32,235 bases of DNA from Candidatus Binatia bacterium. GTDB taxonomy: Bacteria > Desulfobacterota > Binatia > UBA1149 > CAITLU01. Both the position numbers and the translations under genes were made by a program. The stretch covers positions 1 through 32,235 of the forward strand of contig DASXOZ010000075.1 of assembly GCA_036493895.1 (NCBI GenBank). Direction: 5' to 3'. Each line of letters opens with the position of its first letter. The first letter of the stretch is position 1. This document shows positions 1 through 8,112 of this stretch, piece after piece. The notes beneath the pieces are model-generated. The model had not been told where the DNA came from and ran no database searches. It saw nothing but the letters and a program-made list of their open reading frames with translations.

Positions 1-199
1 CGTGACCAGGACCTCCGAGGAATTCGATGGCCGCCGCGAACCACAGCATCGCCGAGGAGTCATGCCACTGCCCCTGCGACAACGGGACCGCGATCATCGG
101 AATTGCGGTCGCCGCCGCCAGAAGCAGCACGAAGCGCCTGAAACGCGGATCGTTGCCGAACAAAGTGCCTGCTCTTCCAAAACCCGCCACTCGCCTCAT
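1..199 (-). CDS. Hypothetical membrane protein, N-terminal part (runs off the window)
   Basis: An open frame reads from an ATG at 197-199 leftwards to the window edge, giving 66 residues without a stop. The product begins with a basic stretch (MRRVAGFGRAG, then RFRR), followed at about residues 23-42 by a hydrophobic segment (FVLLLAAATAIPMIAV) typical of a first membrane helix. It is divergent from the phosphodiesterase lipoprotein gene beginning at 305, so the 105-bp gap should hold both promoters. No family can be named from this fragment. That it is a real gene is inferred from the membrane-helix pattern and the divergent arrangement. Confidence 0.5.
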   Translation of the reverse strand, partial: MRRVAGFGRAGTLFGNDPRFRRFVLLLAAATAIPMIAVPLSQGQWHDSSAMLWFAAAIEFLGGPGH

Positions 200-304
200 G
201 GACGCGACGGCGAGCCGGAGAACGCGAGTTTATGGGGAAGCCGTGGGGTTTTGTCCAGTCTGCAATGTTGGCATTCCGCGGCGACTCGACCACACTGGCG
301 GGTG

Positions 305-1735
305 ATGCATCGCGGGCCTGCTTCACGATCGCGCTGGTCAGGTCCTCTCCCTGTCATCCTGATCGCACTGGCGACGCTCTCGTTTTTCGCCTGCAGCAAG
401 GGCCCCCCAGCGCCGGCCAGACAGGTGCAAGCCGCGGGTATGGCGGAGGCGAAGCGCCCCCGCATCGTGCTCATCGGCATCGACGCGGGGACCTGGGACC
501 TTCTCGATCCGTGGATGGCGCAGGGCCTGCTGCCCAATCTTGCGCGACTTCGCGACGGCGGTGTCTACGGCAACCTGCAATCCACCGAGGTCAGCAGCTC
601 GCCGGTCCTGTGGACGTCGATCGCGACCGGAAAGGTGCCGGACAAAACCGGCGTCACCTGGTTCGTGCGTTTTCCGAACGGCCTCGGCAATCCGGTGCCG
701 GTCGACCGCAGTTCGCTCAAGACCAGCCCGCTGTGGAGGATCCTCAGCCGCCGCCGCATCGACGTTGCCGTACTCGGCTGGTACGTGACGTTTCCGGCCG
801 AAGAAGTCGACGGTCGGCTGCTGACGGATCTCGCCGAGTTCGGACAGATGCCGGGCTCGGCCTACCCGGAAACGTTTCTGTGGGACCTCGCGCCGATTCC
901 CCAGGGGCAGGCCGTGGCAGCAATGCCGAGGTTCATGGACTACCCGTACGATCCCGAAAAGGCCGTGCGCAAACCGGGCGAGCCGCCGAGCCTGGACTTC
1001 CTCGTCTTCGACCGTTTCGTGCGCGCGTGGACCCGCGACAAGTTCTACCTCGATGCTGCCGAGCGCACGCTTTCCGAGGGCCCGCTGCCCGAAGCGCTGT
1101 TTCTCTATCTGCGCGGCACCGACGACGTGCAGCACGGGTTCTGGAAGTTCATGGATCCGGGCGCTTTCGCGCCGCACAGTGACGCGGATGGAAAGTCGGT
1201 CGAAGGCACGACCATCGTTCCACCCGACCAAGTCGCGGCCTTCGGCAAAGTGATTCCGCGCTACTGGCAGTGGATCGACGAAGGCGTCGGCAAAGTGCTC
1301 TCGCACTATCCCGCCTCGGATCCGCCGCTGGTGATCATCTGCTCCGATCATGGCGCCGGCCCGGCGGTCGCCGAGAACAAGGTGGATGTTCCGGAATACA
1401 TGCACCTGTCGGGATCGCACCGGCCCGTCGGGATTTTCATCGCGAACGGGCCGGGAATCCGTCACGGCGGCAGTCGGGGCATCGAGCTCCACGGCGCGAG
1501 CGTTTACGACATCGCGCCGACCATCCTGCACGCCCTCACTCTGCCGATCGGCAAGGACATGGACGGCCACGTGCTGAGTTCGATCTTCGAAGACTCCGTC
1601 GCACAGCGCCCCGACGAGACGATCGACACGTGGGACACGCCCGGAAGCGGCCCGCCGGCATCACCCGAGGTTCCCGCCGCCATCGACGACAAGATCCGAG
1701 AGCACCTGAAATCCCTCGGCTACATCGGCCAATAA
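305..1735 (+). CDS. Alkaline phosphatase superfamily phosphodiesterase/nucleotide pyrophosphatase-like lipoprotein
   Basis: Predicted metal-dependent phospho- or sulfo-hydrolase of the type I phosphodiesterase/nucleotide pyrophosphatase branch, 476 aa. The ATG at 305 is chosen because it is followed by a lipoprotein-like signal (hydrophobic 14-29, LSFFAC with Cys30); the frame stays open upstream but has no signal-like sequence there. Family marks: IVLIGIDAGTWDLL (metal-binding Asp60), the segment SSPVLWTSIATGKVPDKTGV that carries the usual Thr/Ser nucleophile in the P-x-W-T-S context, a late SDHGAG metal site and a SGSHRP His. The tail SLGYIG is typical of this branch. The substrate cannot be told from sequence. 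The protein should sit on the outside of a membrane. It stands alone, followed by a repeat cluster. Confidence 0.85.
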   Translation: MHRGPASRSRWSGPLPVILIALATLSFFACSKGPPAPARQVQAAGMAEAKRPRIVLIGIDAGTWDLLDPWMAQGLLPNLARLRDGGVYGNLQSTEVSSSPVLWTSIATGKVPDKTGVTWFVRFPNGLGNPVPVDRSSLKTSPLWRILSRRRIDVAVLGWYVTFPAEEVDGRLLTDLAEFGQMPGSAYPETFLWDLAPIPQGQAVAAMPRFMDYPYDPEKAVRKPGEPPSLDFLVFDRFVRAWTRDKFYLDAAERTLSEGPLPEALFLYLRGTDDVQHGFWKFMDPGAFAPHSDADGKSVEGTTIVPPDQVAAFGKVIPRYWQWIDEGVGKVLSHYPASDPPLVIICSDHGAGPAVAENKVDVPEYMHLSGSHRPVGIFIANGPGIRHGGSRGIELHGASVYDIAPTILHALTLPIGKDMDGHVLSSIFEDSVAQRPDETIDTWDTPGSGPPASPEVPAAIDDKIREHLKSLGYIGQ

Positions 1736-1742
1736 CAGCTTT

Positions 1743-1806
1743 GTAATGGGGTCAGGCACCACAGGAATGGGGTCAGGCACCAGAGGAATAGTGACAGGCA
1801 CCAGCG
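1743..1806. repeat. Three tandem 21-bp copies of the GGGGTCAGGCACCA repeat
   Basis: Units starting with AAT occur at 1745, 1766 and 1787, exactly 21 bp apart; the first two carry AATGGGGTCAGGCACCA and the third is diverged (AATAGTGACAGGCACCA). It lies just after the phosphodiesterase stop codon. The same unit, again in three 21-bp copies, occurs at 25164-25220, and a related palindrome at 19782. REP-like intergenic repeat; its function is unknown. Confidence 0.8.
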
Positions 1807-1832
1807 TTGACCCGCTACACCCCGGAACCGCA

Positions 1833-2417
1833 TCACGCTGTCTTGATCGTGATCTCCTCGCCGTTACCGACCGGAATCGTCACCGAGAATAGCCCGGTGT
1901 GCGACTTGACGCGCGAGAGGTAGTCGCCGAGCTCCTCGGCGTGCGACGTCGCGTTATCGGCTACGAGCAAACCGCCCGTCTTCAGCTTCGGAAGCACCAG
2001 CTCGAGATAGCGAAGGTAACTCGCGCGATCCGCGTCGAGAAAAACCAGGTCGAAAAGACCGTCCAGGGCCGCGATCGTTTCGGCCGCCGGACCCTGGACG
2101 ATCTCGACGAAGCTGCTGAGACCTGCGGATTCGAGATTGTCGCGTGCCTGAACGACCTTGTCCGCATTCGCTTCCAGCGTCGTCACGCGCCCGCCCACGC
2201 CACGTGCCGCATCGGCCAGCCAGATCGTCGAGTACGCGTTGGACGTTCCCACCTCGAGGATCCGCCTGGCGCCGGTGGACACGACGAGAATCCACAGCAG
2301 GCGGCCGGTTTCGGGCGTAATGTTGAGCATCCTCCGAGGACGCGCCGTCTCGCGAGCATCGTTGCCCTGGCCGAATCGGGAAAGCTCATCGAGCAGTTTC
2401 AGAAGAGCATTGTCCAT
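1833..2417 (-). CDS. SAM-dependent O-methyltransferase (family 3, catechol/caffeoyl-CoA type)
   Basis: 194-aa class I methyltransferase. Residues 45-60 hold the SAM motif I (ILEVGTSNAYSTIWLA), followed by an acidic residue ending strand 2 (TLEAN) and motif LVFLDADRASY around the metal/substrate site, then GGLLVADNA; these are hallmarks of the O-methyltransferase family 3 that methylates catechol-like hydroxyls with Mg2+. The ATG at 2417 has an AAGGAG ribosome binding site about 7 bases upstream. Length is a little under the usual 210-220 aa. It lies 52 bp downstream of the dockerin-like secreted protein gene on the same strand and could be co-transcribed with it. The acceptor substrate is unknown. 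Confidence 0.9.
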   Translation of the reverse strand: MDNALLKLLDELSRFGQGNDARETARPRRMLNITPETGRLLWILVVSTGARRILEVGTSNAYSTIWLADAARGVGGRVTTLEANADKVVQARDNLESAGLSSFVEIVQGPAAETIAALDGLFDLVFLDADRASYLRYLELVLPKLKTGGLLVADNATSHAEELGDYLSRVKSHTGLFSVTIPVGNGEEITIKTA

Positions 2418-2469
2418 CGACCGTCTCTCCTTCGCAGCCGGCGCGGCCGTCGCAGCTGCGCAGCTCCCT

Positions 2470-3411
2470 TCACGGAACCACGCCGCCAGAAACCGCGAAA
2501 TTGTCGCCGAACAACTGGCCGGGGCCGACCGAGACGTCCTGCGAGTACCCGTACACGCTGATCGACATCGTCTCGCCGGCAGTGAGTCCCCAATCGACGT
2601 TTCCGGTGCCGGACCCGTGAATCCCGAACGATCCGAGCTCGGTCCACGTGGATCCGTCGTCGCCACTGGCGTCGTAATAGAAGCGCAGTATTTTCGTCGT
2701 CGCGTCGAACGTAATGCGCGCGGATCCGGCGCTGAGGCCGCCAATCGCAAGGGTATCGGCGTTCGCGGCAGAATTCCCGTGCCGGTACAGATCGCCGTGG
2801 AATCCGCGGCCTGCGCTGTTCGCGTAGAGCTCGATGAATGCCTCGTCCGCGTAAGTGACGTGGTAGACCGCGATCCCGAAACTTGCGTACTGCGCCGCCA
2901 AGGCCGGCGCGACCAGATTGCCCGCATCGATGCGAGCTTCCCAGTCCGAATCATACGGCATCACTTGCTCTACCCATCGCCGCAGTGCGATGTCGTAACC
3001 AGTCGGTGGACTGCAGGCGTACTGGAGCACCTTGTCCGTCTCGGTGAGGGTTCCGTGGCCCTGGATGTCGTCGCCGCTGCCCCACTTTGACGGATCCTCG
3101 CTGGAGTCGTCGAAGTCGTCGCCGACCACACAGGGACACGCAAGCGATCCCGCCTGACCGACCGAGACGCGCAGGCAAAGGAGCGCATCGCGCGCCTTGG
3201 CCGGAAGCGACCCGGAGGGAGCACAGATGCACGCGGGCGAGCACGACAGCGCACCGACCGCGGCCTTCAGGATGTACAGGCAGTCGCTCGCGACCGGCTT
3301 GGTGCCGTTGCTGCTCGGCTGGGAACATTGCCCTTTGCCGGCGGCGGCCACCGCCGGCAAAAGCGCCGTCGCCAACAGCGCGCCTGCCAGGAGCAGGAAC
3401 CGATGCTTCAC
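2470..3411 (-). CDS. Secreted protein with Cys-rich dockerin-like N-terminus and lectin/glucanase-like sandwich domain
   Basis: 313 aa. The GTG at 3411 is chosen because GGGAGG sits just upstream and a clean signal peptide follows (hydrophobic FLLLAGALLATALLPAVAAA, cleavage near residue 24). Next comes a Cys-rich stretch (CLYILKAAVGALSCSPACIC, then DALLCLRVSVGQ) resembling two degenerate dockerin-type helices, as also seen in the protein at 4302-5270. The C-terminal 190 residues begin DDFDDSSEDPSKWG and alternate aromatic and polar residues (RITFDATTKILRFYYD, DNFAVSG), like concanavalin-type beta-sandwich domains of secreted binding proteins. No catalytic residues are evident. Likely extracellular; a binding role is inference. 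Confidence 0.7.
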   Translation of the reverse strand: MKHRFLLLAGALLATALLPAVAAAGKGQCSQPSSNGTKPVASDCLYILKAAVGALSCSPACICAPSGSLPAKARDALLCLRVSVGQAGSLACPCVVGDDFDDSSEDPSKWGSGDDIQGHGTLTETDKVLQYACSPPTGYDIALRRWVEQVMPYDSDWEARIDAGNLVAPALAAQYASFGIAVYHVTYADEAFIELYANSAGRGFHGDLYRHGNSAANADTLAIGGLSAGSARITFDATTKILRFYYDASGDDGSTWTELGSFGIHGSGTGNVDWGLTAGETMSISVYGYSQDVSVGPGQLFGDNFAVSGGVVP

Positions 3412-3755
3412 GCGGCGGCCTCCCGGGAAACGGCGAGCATCCCCGCTGCCCGAGTCACGATGTCGTCGTCCCCCTGCGACATGGGGCGTTTCATAGCGGG
3501 AATCGCCGTGCGCGCGAAGCGGCCCCCCGCGCATCGACCTCGCGCTCCGGGTCCATGCGCCTCGCCGGCGGAATAGAAACTCCCCGACCTCCCGCATCGT
3601 GCTTCGACCACCCGGTACGGGGACGCTGGTCTCGAATTATTGGCCAGGCCGCTGCGTCGCCTGAAATTGAGGCAGGGCCGCCATCCCACCGTTTGCCGCA
3701 CCGATGCGGCAGCGCACGAGAGTGACACGGCCGCTCCGCGCTCGAGGAGTGATTC
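3412..3755. other. Intergenic region, no gene seen
   Basis: 344 bp between the divergent secreted-protein gene and the broken DUF2231 gene. No frame has both a plausible start and family resemblance. It must contain the promoters of both neighbours, but I see no convincing -35/-10 pair in this GC-rich DNA. Confidence 0.5.
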
Positions 3756-4257
3756 ATGGAAAGCAGAGCCAAAATCCTCGGTCATCCGGTCCACCCGATG
3801 CTTGTCGCCTTCCCCGTCGGGTTGCTGGCAATTCATCTTTGACATCGCGTACTTGATCACCCGCGCCGCGGCAATCGAGACTACGGCGTACTGGATCATC
3901 GCTGCCGGCATCGTCGGCGGTCTCCTTGCCGCACCGTTCGGTCTCATCGACTGGATCGCGATTCCGAAGAACACGAGGGCCAAAGGCATCGGGCTCATGC
4001 ACGGTCTCGGCAACGTGGTCGTCCTGGTATTTTTCGCCGTCAGCGCGTGGCAGCGCCACCTGATGGCCACGGCGATGGTTCCCTACGAAGCAAACAAGAT
4101 TGCGTTGGTATGTTCCTTCGCAGGCATCGCGCTCGCCGTGGTAACCGTATGGCTCGGAGGCGAGCTGGTCGACCGCCTTGGCGTCGGCGTCTACGACGAT
4201 GCCAACCTGGACGCGCCGAGCTCACTCAGCCGCCGGACGGTGACGCGCAGCCACTGA
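3756..4257 (+). pseudogene. DUF2231 membrane protein, frameshifted near its N-terminus
   Basis: The ATG at 3756 has GAGGAG upstream and reads MESRAKILGHPVHPMLVAFP, the canonical DUF2231 start in which a GHPxHP motif precedes the first membrane helix. This frame stops at 3840-3842 after 28 residues. The continuing family sequence (FIFDIAYLITRAAA, later GLLAAPFGLIDWIAIP and GNVVVLVFFAVSAW) is in the next frame from about 3832 to the stop at 4257. So one base too many, or two too few, lies at about 3825-3832. Four membrane helices would result if repaired, in a protein of about 167 aa. Either a true pseudogene or a sequencing or assembly error; the rest is uninterrupted, which favours a recent or artefactual event. 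Confidence 0.8.
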
Positions 4258-4270
4258 AGGGTCGTTGCGC

Positions 4271-4308
4271 CGCCTGGCCGTTGCTTCAGCCGGAGCAGCG
4301 GTCAGGCG
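4271..4308. terminator. Long perfect-loop hairpin between convergent genes
   Basis: CGCCTGGCCG at 4271-4280 pairs with CGGTCAGGCG at 4299-4308, and pairing continues inward to a 17-bp stem with three G-T wobbles and an AGCC loop. It overlaps the stop codon of the minus-strand gene and lies 13 bp after the DUF2231 stop. There is no T-run, but the position suits a bidirectional terminator. Confidence 0.6.
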
Positions 4309-5270
4309 CCGCTGCGTACCGCGCGCGCGAATGCGCTGCCGGTCTTGGTAAACGCACTCCAGTATCCGTTCGCGGTGTTGACGAGGTAGCCGGCACCCGT
4401 GTTGGCAGCGAACGTCGTCGAGCCCCAGTACTGGTTCACCGCATCGCACGCGCAGCTCGGGTCATCGAGGGCAGAACAGGTGTTGCCACAGTTCGCCCCG
4501 TGGAAAGCGACATCGAGCGGCGGTCCGGAAAATTCGAAGTCGAGGATGCTGTCGAATTCCTTGCGATTGGGCAGCCGCCAGTCGCGGTGCCCGGCAAAAC
4601 CGCAGGCGCCGCCGGGGCCGGAACAGTCGGCATTCGATGTACACGCCTTGGTCGCGTCGTGGTCGCAGCGGTTGTTGAGCTGGTTCAGGAAGATGCCGAC
4701 AATGCTCCCGTCGAACGCGTCACCGCTGGCGGACCACGTGTAGCGGTTGCCGACGTCGTGGGGATCGGCGCAGAGGCCGTCCTCCCCGTTGCACACGGTG
4801 ATCCCGACGCCCCCCCGTCGCTTTTTTTCCCACATCAATCCTGTGGTCTCGTCGGAAATCGTGCCGTCGGCGTTGTCGGTGAATGCCAGAGCCGTTCCGG
4901 CGCGAACATCGCCGTCATCGCCCGTCCCGTAGCTCGTCGTCTGCCCCGTGGCGGGGAAATGCCCGGCGGCGTTGCAGGCCGCAAGCTCGTCCTGGCACGA
5001 CGACAACGACGTGTCGCAGGTGGACAGGGCGGCGTTGCAGGTCGCCAGGTCGCCTGAGCAGCTGCCCTCGTCGCATACGCAGGTCAGGGTCAGCGCCTGG
5101 CCGACCGCTTTTCTCAGTACCCGCAGCGCGTCGCCCGAGGTGACCGTACCGGAATGATCGACATCGCCGCAGGGGCCGCTGAAAGAGCAAGTCTGGGCCT
5201 GCGCGGGCTCGTGGCACAGCACGAGCAAGGCGAATGCCGGAACGAGAAGGAATCCATGGTTTGTTCGCAT
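4302..5270 (-). CDS. Secreted protein: dockerin-like motif, Cys-heptad coil and DUF1566 (Lcl C-terminal) domain
   Basis: 322 aa. The ATG at 5270 precedes a signal peptide (FLLVPAFALLVLCHEPAQAQ). Around residues 33-50 is a calcium-loop-like dockerin segment (GDVDHSGTVTSGD) followed by ALRVLRKAVGQ. Then Cys recurs every seventh residue with Leu at +4 (CSGDLATC, NAALSTC, DTSLSSC, QDELAAC), suggesting a disulfide-rich coil. The C-terminal 200 residues form a DUF1566 domain: DGTISDETTGLMWEK at its start, WRLPNRKEFDSILDF, YWGSTTF, and FARAVR at the end. Such domains occur in secreted proteins of unknown function, probably of lectin-like fold. No strong ribosome binding site is seen before the ATG. 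Confidence 0.8.
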   Translation of the reverse strand: MRTNHGFLLVPAFALLVLCHEPAQAQTCSFSGPCGDVDHSGTVTSGDALRVLRKAVGQALTLTCVCDEGSCSGDLATCNAALSTCDTSLSSCQDELAACNAAGHFPATGQTTSYGTGDDGDVRAGTALAFTDNADGTISDETTGLMWEKKRRGGVGITVCNGEDGLCADPHDVGNRYTWSASGDAFDGSIVGIFLNQLNNRCDHDATKACTSNADCSGPGGACGFAGHRDWRLPNRKEFDSILDFEFSGPPLDVAFHGANCGNTCSALDDPSCACDAVNQYWGSTTFAANTGAGYLVNTANGYWSAFTKTGSAFARAVRSGA

Positions 5271-5595
5271 CGCGTATTCACGAGTCCTGCGGGATGCGAT
5301 TGCGCATCGCTTCCGGTGGCGGCGTCGCCCGATGGCTGTTCTGACGCACGGGCACGGTTGACACCAGAGAAAGTGAAGCAGCGGCATTGCGCCAAGCGGA
5401 GTATTCTTCTCCATCCGGAATTCCGCCGCCCGACGATCAGCGTTGGAACCCGCCTGCGGTGACGAGATGCGTCGCAGATGACCATCGTTTGACAGTCGAG
5501 GGCTGATTCCCCTTTTCTTGCTCGCCGGGTTTCGCAGCGTGTTGTCAGTGAACCGCTGGATCCGGCCTATTGCAGCCTACCGGGAGAAGAACACC
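5271..5595. other. Divergent intergenic region
   Basis: 325 bp between two divergent genes. No gene is supported. A TTGACA stands at 5489-5494 but no good -10 element follows at 16-18 bp, so no promoter is claimed. Confidence 0.4.
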
Positions 5596-6474
5596 ATGGC
5601 CGAGACGCTCGGGTACACGCCGCCGAAAGTATGGTCCTGGAACAAGGAGAGCGGCGGCCGGTTTGCGGAAATCAACCGGCCGATCGCCGGAGCGACGCAT
5701 GACAAAGAGTTGAACATCGGCCGCCACCCTTTTCAGCTTTACTCTCTGGCCACGCCGAACGGCGTCAAGGTCACGGTCATGTTCGAGGAGTTGCTGGCCC
5801 TTGGCCACACAGCGGCCGAGTACGATGCGTGGATCGTCCCGATCAACGTGGGCGAGCAGTTCGGGTCGGGTTTCGTAGCCATCAATCCGAACTCGAAAAT
5901 CCCGGCCCTGCTCGATCGCTCCGATCCTGCCAGGCCGATTCGCATCTTCGAATCCGGCGCCGTCCTGCTCTACCTCGCCGAGAAGTTCGGCGAGTTCCTG
6001 CCGGGCGATCCGTCGAAGCGCGCCGAGTGCATGTCGTGGCTGTTCTGGCAAGTCGGTGCGGCACCGTACCTGGGTGGCGGATTCGGACACTTCTATGCCT
6101 ACGCGCCGCTCAAGATCGAGTATGCGATCGACCGTTTCGCGATGGAGGTGAAGCGGCAGCTCGACGTGCTCGATCGCCGGCTCGCAGAAAGCGAGTACGT
6201 CGCCGGCGCCGACTACACGATTGCCGACATGGCGATCTGGCCCTGGTACGGCGCCCTGGTGAAAGGCCTGCTCTACGAGGGCGGCGAGTTCCTCGGCGTG
6301 CACGAGTACACGCACGTCATGCGCTGGACCGACCTCATCGCCGCGCGACCGGCGGTGCGACGCGGCCGCATGGTCAACCGCGCATGGGGCAGCCCGTCGA
6401 GCCAGTTGCCCGAACGCCACGAAGCGAGCGATTTCGACAAGGTGCCGCGGGAGGAGGGAGCACCTTCGGCGTAG
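5596..6474 (+). CDS. yghU: YghU-type glutathione S-transferase / disulfide-bond oxidoreductase
   Basis: 292 aa, matching the length of E. coli YghU and recalling its sequence throughout: KVWSWNKESGG, FAEINRPIAGATHDKEL, HPFQLYSLATPNGVKVT, GFVAINPNSKIPALLD, FESGAVLLYLAEKFG, and GAAPYLGGGFGHFYAYAP. The N-terminal thioredoxin fold covers about 45-135 and the all-helical domain 140-265. In YghU the Thr-Pro-Asn at the start of the thioredoxin fold binds two glutathiones and gives disulfide reductase activity; TPN is present here. Start ATG 5596 has GGGAGA upstream. Cytoplasmic; role in thiol redox balance is known for the family. Monocistronic by context. Confidence 0.93.
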   Translation: MAETLGYTPPKVWSWNKESGGRFAEINRPIAGATHDKELNIGRHPFQLYSLATPNGVKVTVMFEELLALGHTAAEYDAWIVPINVGEQFGSGFVAINPNSKIPALLDRSDPARPIRIFESGAVLLYLAEKFGEFLPGDPSKRAECMSWLFWQVGAAPYLGGGFGHFYAYAPLKIEYAIDRFAMEVKRQLDVLDRRLAESEYVAGADYTIADMAIWPWYGALVKGLLYEGGEFLGVHEYTHVMRWTDLIAARPAVRRGRMVNRAWGSPSSQLPERHEASDFDKVPREEGAPSA

Positions 6475-6822
6475 CCGGTATGTTTACGAAGCCGTCCCGG
6501 ACCAATGCTCGTTGAGAGCCAGCCTGCGTCCCCGCCGTAACACCTGGTTCAAATCGCCGTCGTCGACGCTTCTTTCGCGCTCGGCGCGATCTCGTGGCCA
6601 TACTTCGGCAAGCACCGACTTGCGCGAGACCACCACGTCCGGCGGCTCTCTGCTGGCAGATTTCCCTTGACAGCTGCACTGCAGAGTAGAAGATGAAAAA
6701 TTCAGAAACAGCACCAAATTGCGACCATGACTGACACAGGGCGGCGATTGCTTCGGCCACCGCGGCCCCTGAAATCCGGCCGCGTTAAAGCGAGCTGCAG
6801 TTATAGACTCTGGGGGTCCGCC
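6475..6822. other. Intergenic region, no gene seen
   Basis: 348 bp between the YghU-type gene and the Cys-repeat protein gene. A short AT-richer patch lies near 6690-6720. I see no convincing gene or RNA; a T-arm-like string near 6550 lacks a pairing stem. Confidence 0.4.
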
Positions 6823-7578
6823 ATGCTCGACGTGACAAAGGCATTTTTCATCGGCGCGTTCATCCTGCTCGTCGCTTCGAACGCGTCGGCCGCGCCGACC
6901 CGGGATCATCTTCAGTGCTTCAAGATCAAGGATAACGCGGCAAAGGCCGCCTACAGTGCGGATCTGACTACTGCCAACCCCGTCATCCCTGCGCTCGAGT
7001 CGGGTTGTACCATCAGCGTCCCCGCGAAGCTCTACTGCATCGACGTGAGTAAGGGCAACGTGTCGCCGCCGCCACCGGGCGCCGCCGAGGGCGGAGCCGC
7101 GCAGACCTACCTCTGCTACAAGGCCAAGTGCAACAAGCTGGCGGCCACGACGGATGCCACCGACCAGTTCGGGCCACATTCTCTCGAGATCAAATCCACG
7201 AGCCTCGTCTGCGCTCCAGTCGGCACTGGGGCCGCCTGCGGTGCCGGCGACACCAACTGCAACAATGTCTGCGTGAATCTTGAGACGGACGAGGACAACT
7301 GCGGAGCCTGCGGAACCGTTTGCGACGACACTCAGATCTGCGCGATCGGAGTCTGCACGTGTCCCATGGGCGAAGTCGGGTGCAGCGGGACCTGCACCAA
7401 TACGGCTACTGATTCCCTCAATTGCGGAGCCTGCGGAACCGTCTGCGGTGGAACGACTCCCGCTTGCTGCAACAGCGCATGCGCGGACCTGAGCTCCGAT
7501 CCGTTCAACTGCGGGACCTGCGGGGACATCTGTCCGGGTGGCGCACCAACCTGCACGGGCGGTGTTTGCGGGCCCTGA
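6823..7578 (+). CDS. Secreted Cys-rich protein with NCGACG repeats (Stigma1-like)
   Basis: 251 aa. The ATG at 6823 follows GGGGG and starts a signal peptide (FFIGAFILLVASNASA, cleavage near residue 24). Residues 28-140 form a domain beginning HLQCFKIKD and including LCYKAKCNKL, common in secreted proteins of this bacterial type. The C-terminal third has three repeats built on DxxNCGACGxxC (at about 7290, 7410 and 7503), each followed by a second Cys cluster ending in GVC or ACADL. These repeats occur widely in Myxococcota-like genomes, often mislabelled as tryptophan synthase; no enzyme residues are present. Extracellular, probably disulfide-stabilised; function unknown. Confidence 0.8.
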   Translation: MLDVTKAFFIGAFILLVASNASAAPTRDHLQCFKIKDNAAKAAYSADLTTANPVIPALESGCTISVPAKLYCIDVSKGNVSPPPPGAAEGGAAQTYLCYKAKCNKLAATTDATDQFGPHSLEIKSTSLVCAPVGTGAACGAGDTNCNNVCVNLETDEDNCGACGTVCDDTQICAIGVCTCPMGEVGCSGTCTNTATDSLNCGACGTVCGGTTPACCNSACADLSSDPFNCGTCGDICPGGAPTCTGGVCGP

Positions 7579-7655
7579 GTAACATGCAGGCGTCTGCTCG
7601 GTGCGATGCGCGAGAGGCTTGCGCTGTTCGGCGCTTGCCATGTAAGGGCCACATC

Positions 7656-7748
7656 GTGTTGAGCGAGAGAAGTTCCCTCGACGTTGCGAGTTGGAACCAG
7701 CTCGTCGGCTGGCTGCGGGAGCTTGTACTCGAGCGGCGCGCCGCTGCT
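7656..7748 (+). repeat. Degenerate repeat, copy A (coding-like, WNQLVGWLRE)
   Basis: Reads SERSSLDVASWNQLVGWLRE in one frame. Copies B (8198-8290) and C (9343-9438) encode the same peptide pattern in the same frame. The start of the repeat (7668-7683) matches 13 of 16 bases of a sequence spanning the tRNA-Glu 3' end. Here the frame does not stop where B and C do. Confidence 0.55.
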
Positions 7749-7962
7749 GCGCGAAGCGGCGGCCAGCAGCGAGACGGCTGGCGGATCATCGATGACCTTC
7801 TGGGCGCTCCCCCCGCATTGGTTGCGGCCGCAAAGGCCGATTCGGACTCTAGAGTCATCCGCATCGGCCTGAAAGCAGGGCGATTCACTCCTTGGCCGGG
7901 ACGCTGGCGTGACGACGGCAGGGCCCCAGGATAAATGTACTCGCCCTCGATGGAGTTCCCCG

Positions 7963-8112
7963 ATGCGTAAGCGTTTCCCCGTGCAGCGGCCTGGCGTTCG
8001 CTATCTGACCGAAGGCGGGCAGGAAACCGAGATCATGTACCGCTTTGGTCATGAGCTTCCCGATGGACTGAAGTCGGCATCGATTCGCACTCGATGTACG
8101 GGATCAAGGTGA
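7963..8112 (+). pseudogene. Fragment of a homocysteine S-methyltransferase-like gene (N-terminus only)
   Basis: From the ATG at 7963 the sequence reads to VRYLTEGGQETEIMYRFGHELP (about 8061), which recalls the N-terminus of homocysteine S-methyltransferase-family enzymes (YLTEGGxETE...GxELP). After that the resemblance ends abruptly and the frame stops at 8112; the following 250 residues and the zinc-binding Cys motif of the family are absent. A truncated relic joined to unrelated DNA, consistent with rearrangement in this accessory zone. Confidence 0.6.

Noticed and set aside
338..1570. Minus-strand open frame over the phosphodiesterase gene
   Set aside because: It reads as Arg/Val/Asp-rich shadow of a recognisable plus-strand gene and has no ribosome binding site or family resemblance.
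6540..6570. Possible tRNA T-arm (GGTTCAAATC)
   Set aside because: The flanking five bases do not pair and there is no acceptor or anticodon stem.
6484..6640. Minus-strand stretch resembling a winged-helix tail (SRKSVLAEVW, LRRGRRL)
   Set aside because: Too short and weak; no start signal and no upstream receiver-like domain. It could be a relic but I cannot support it.
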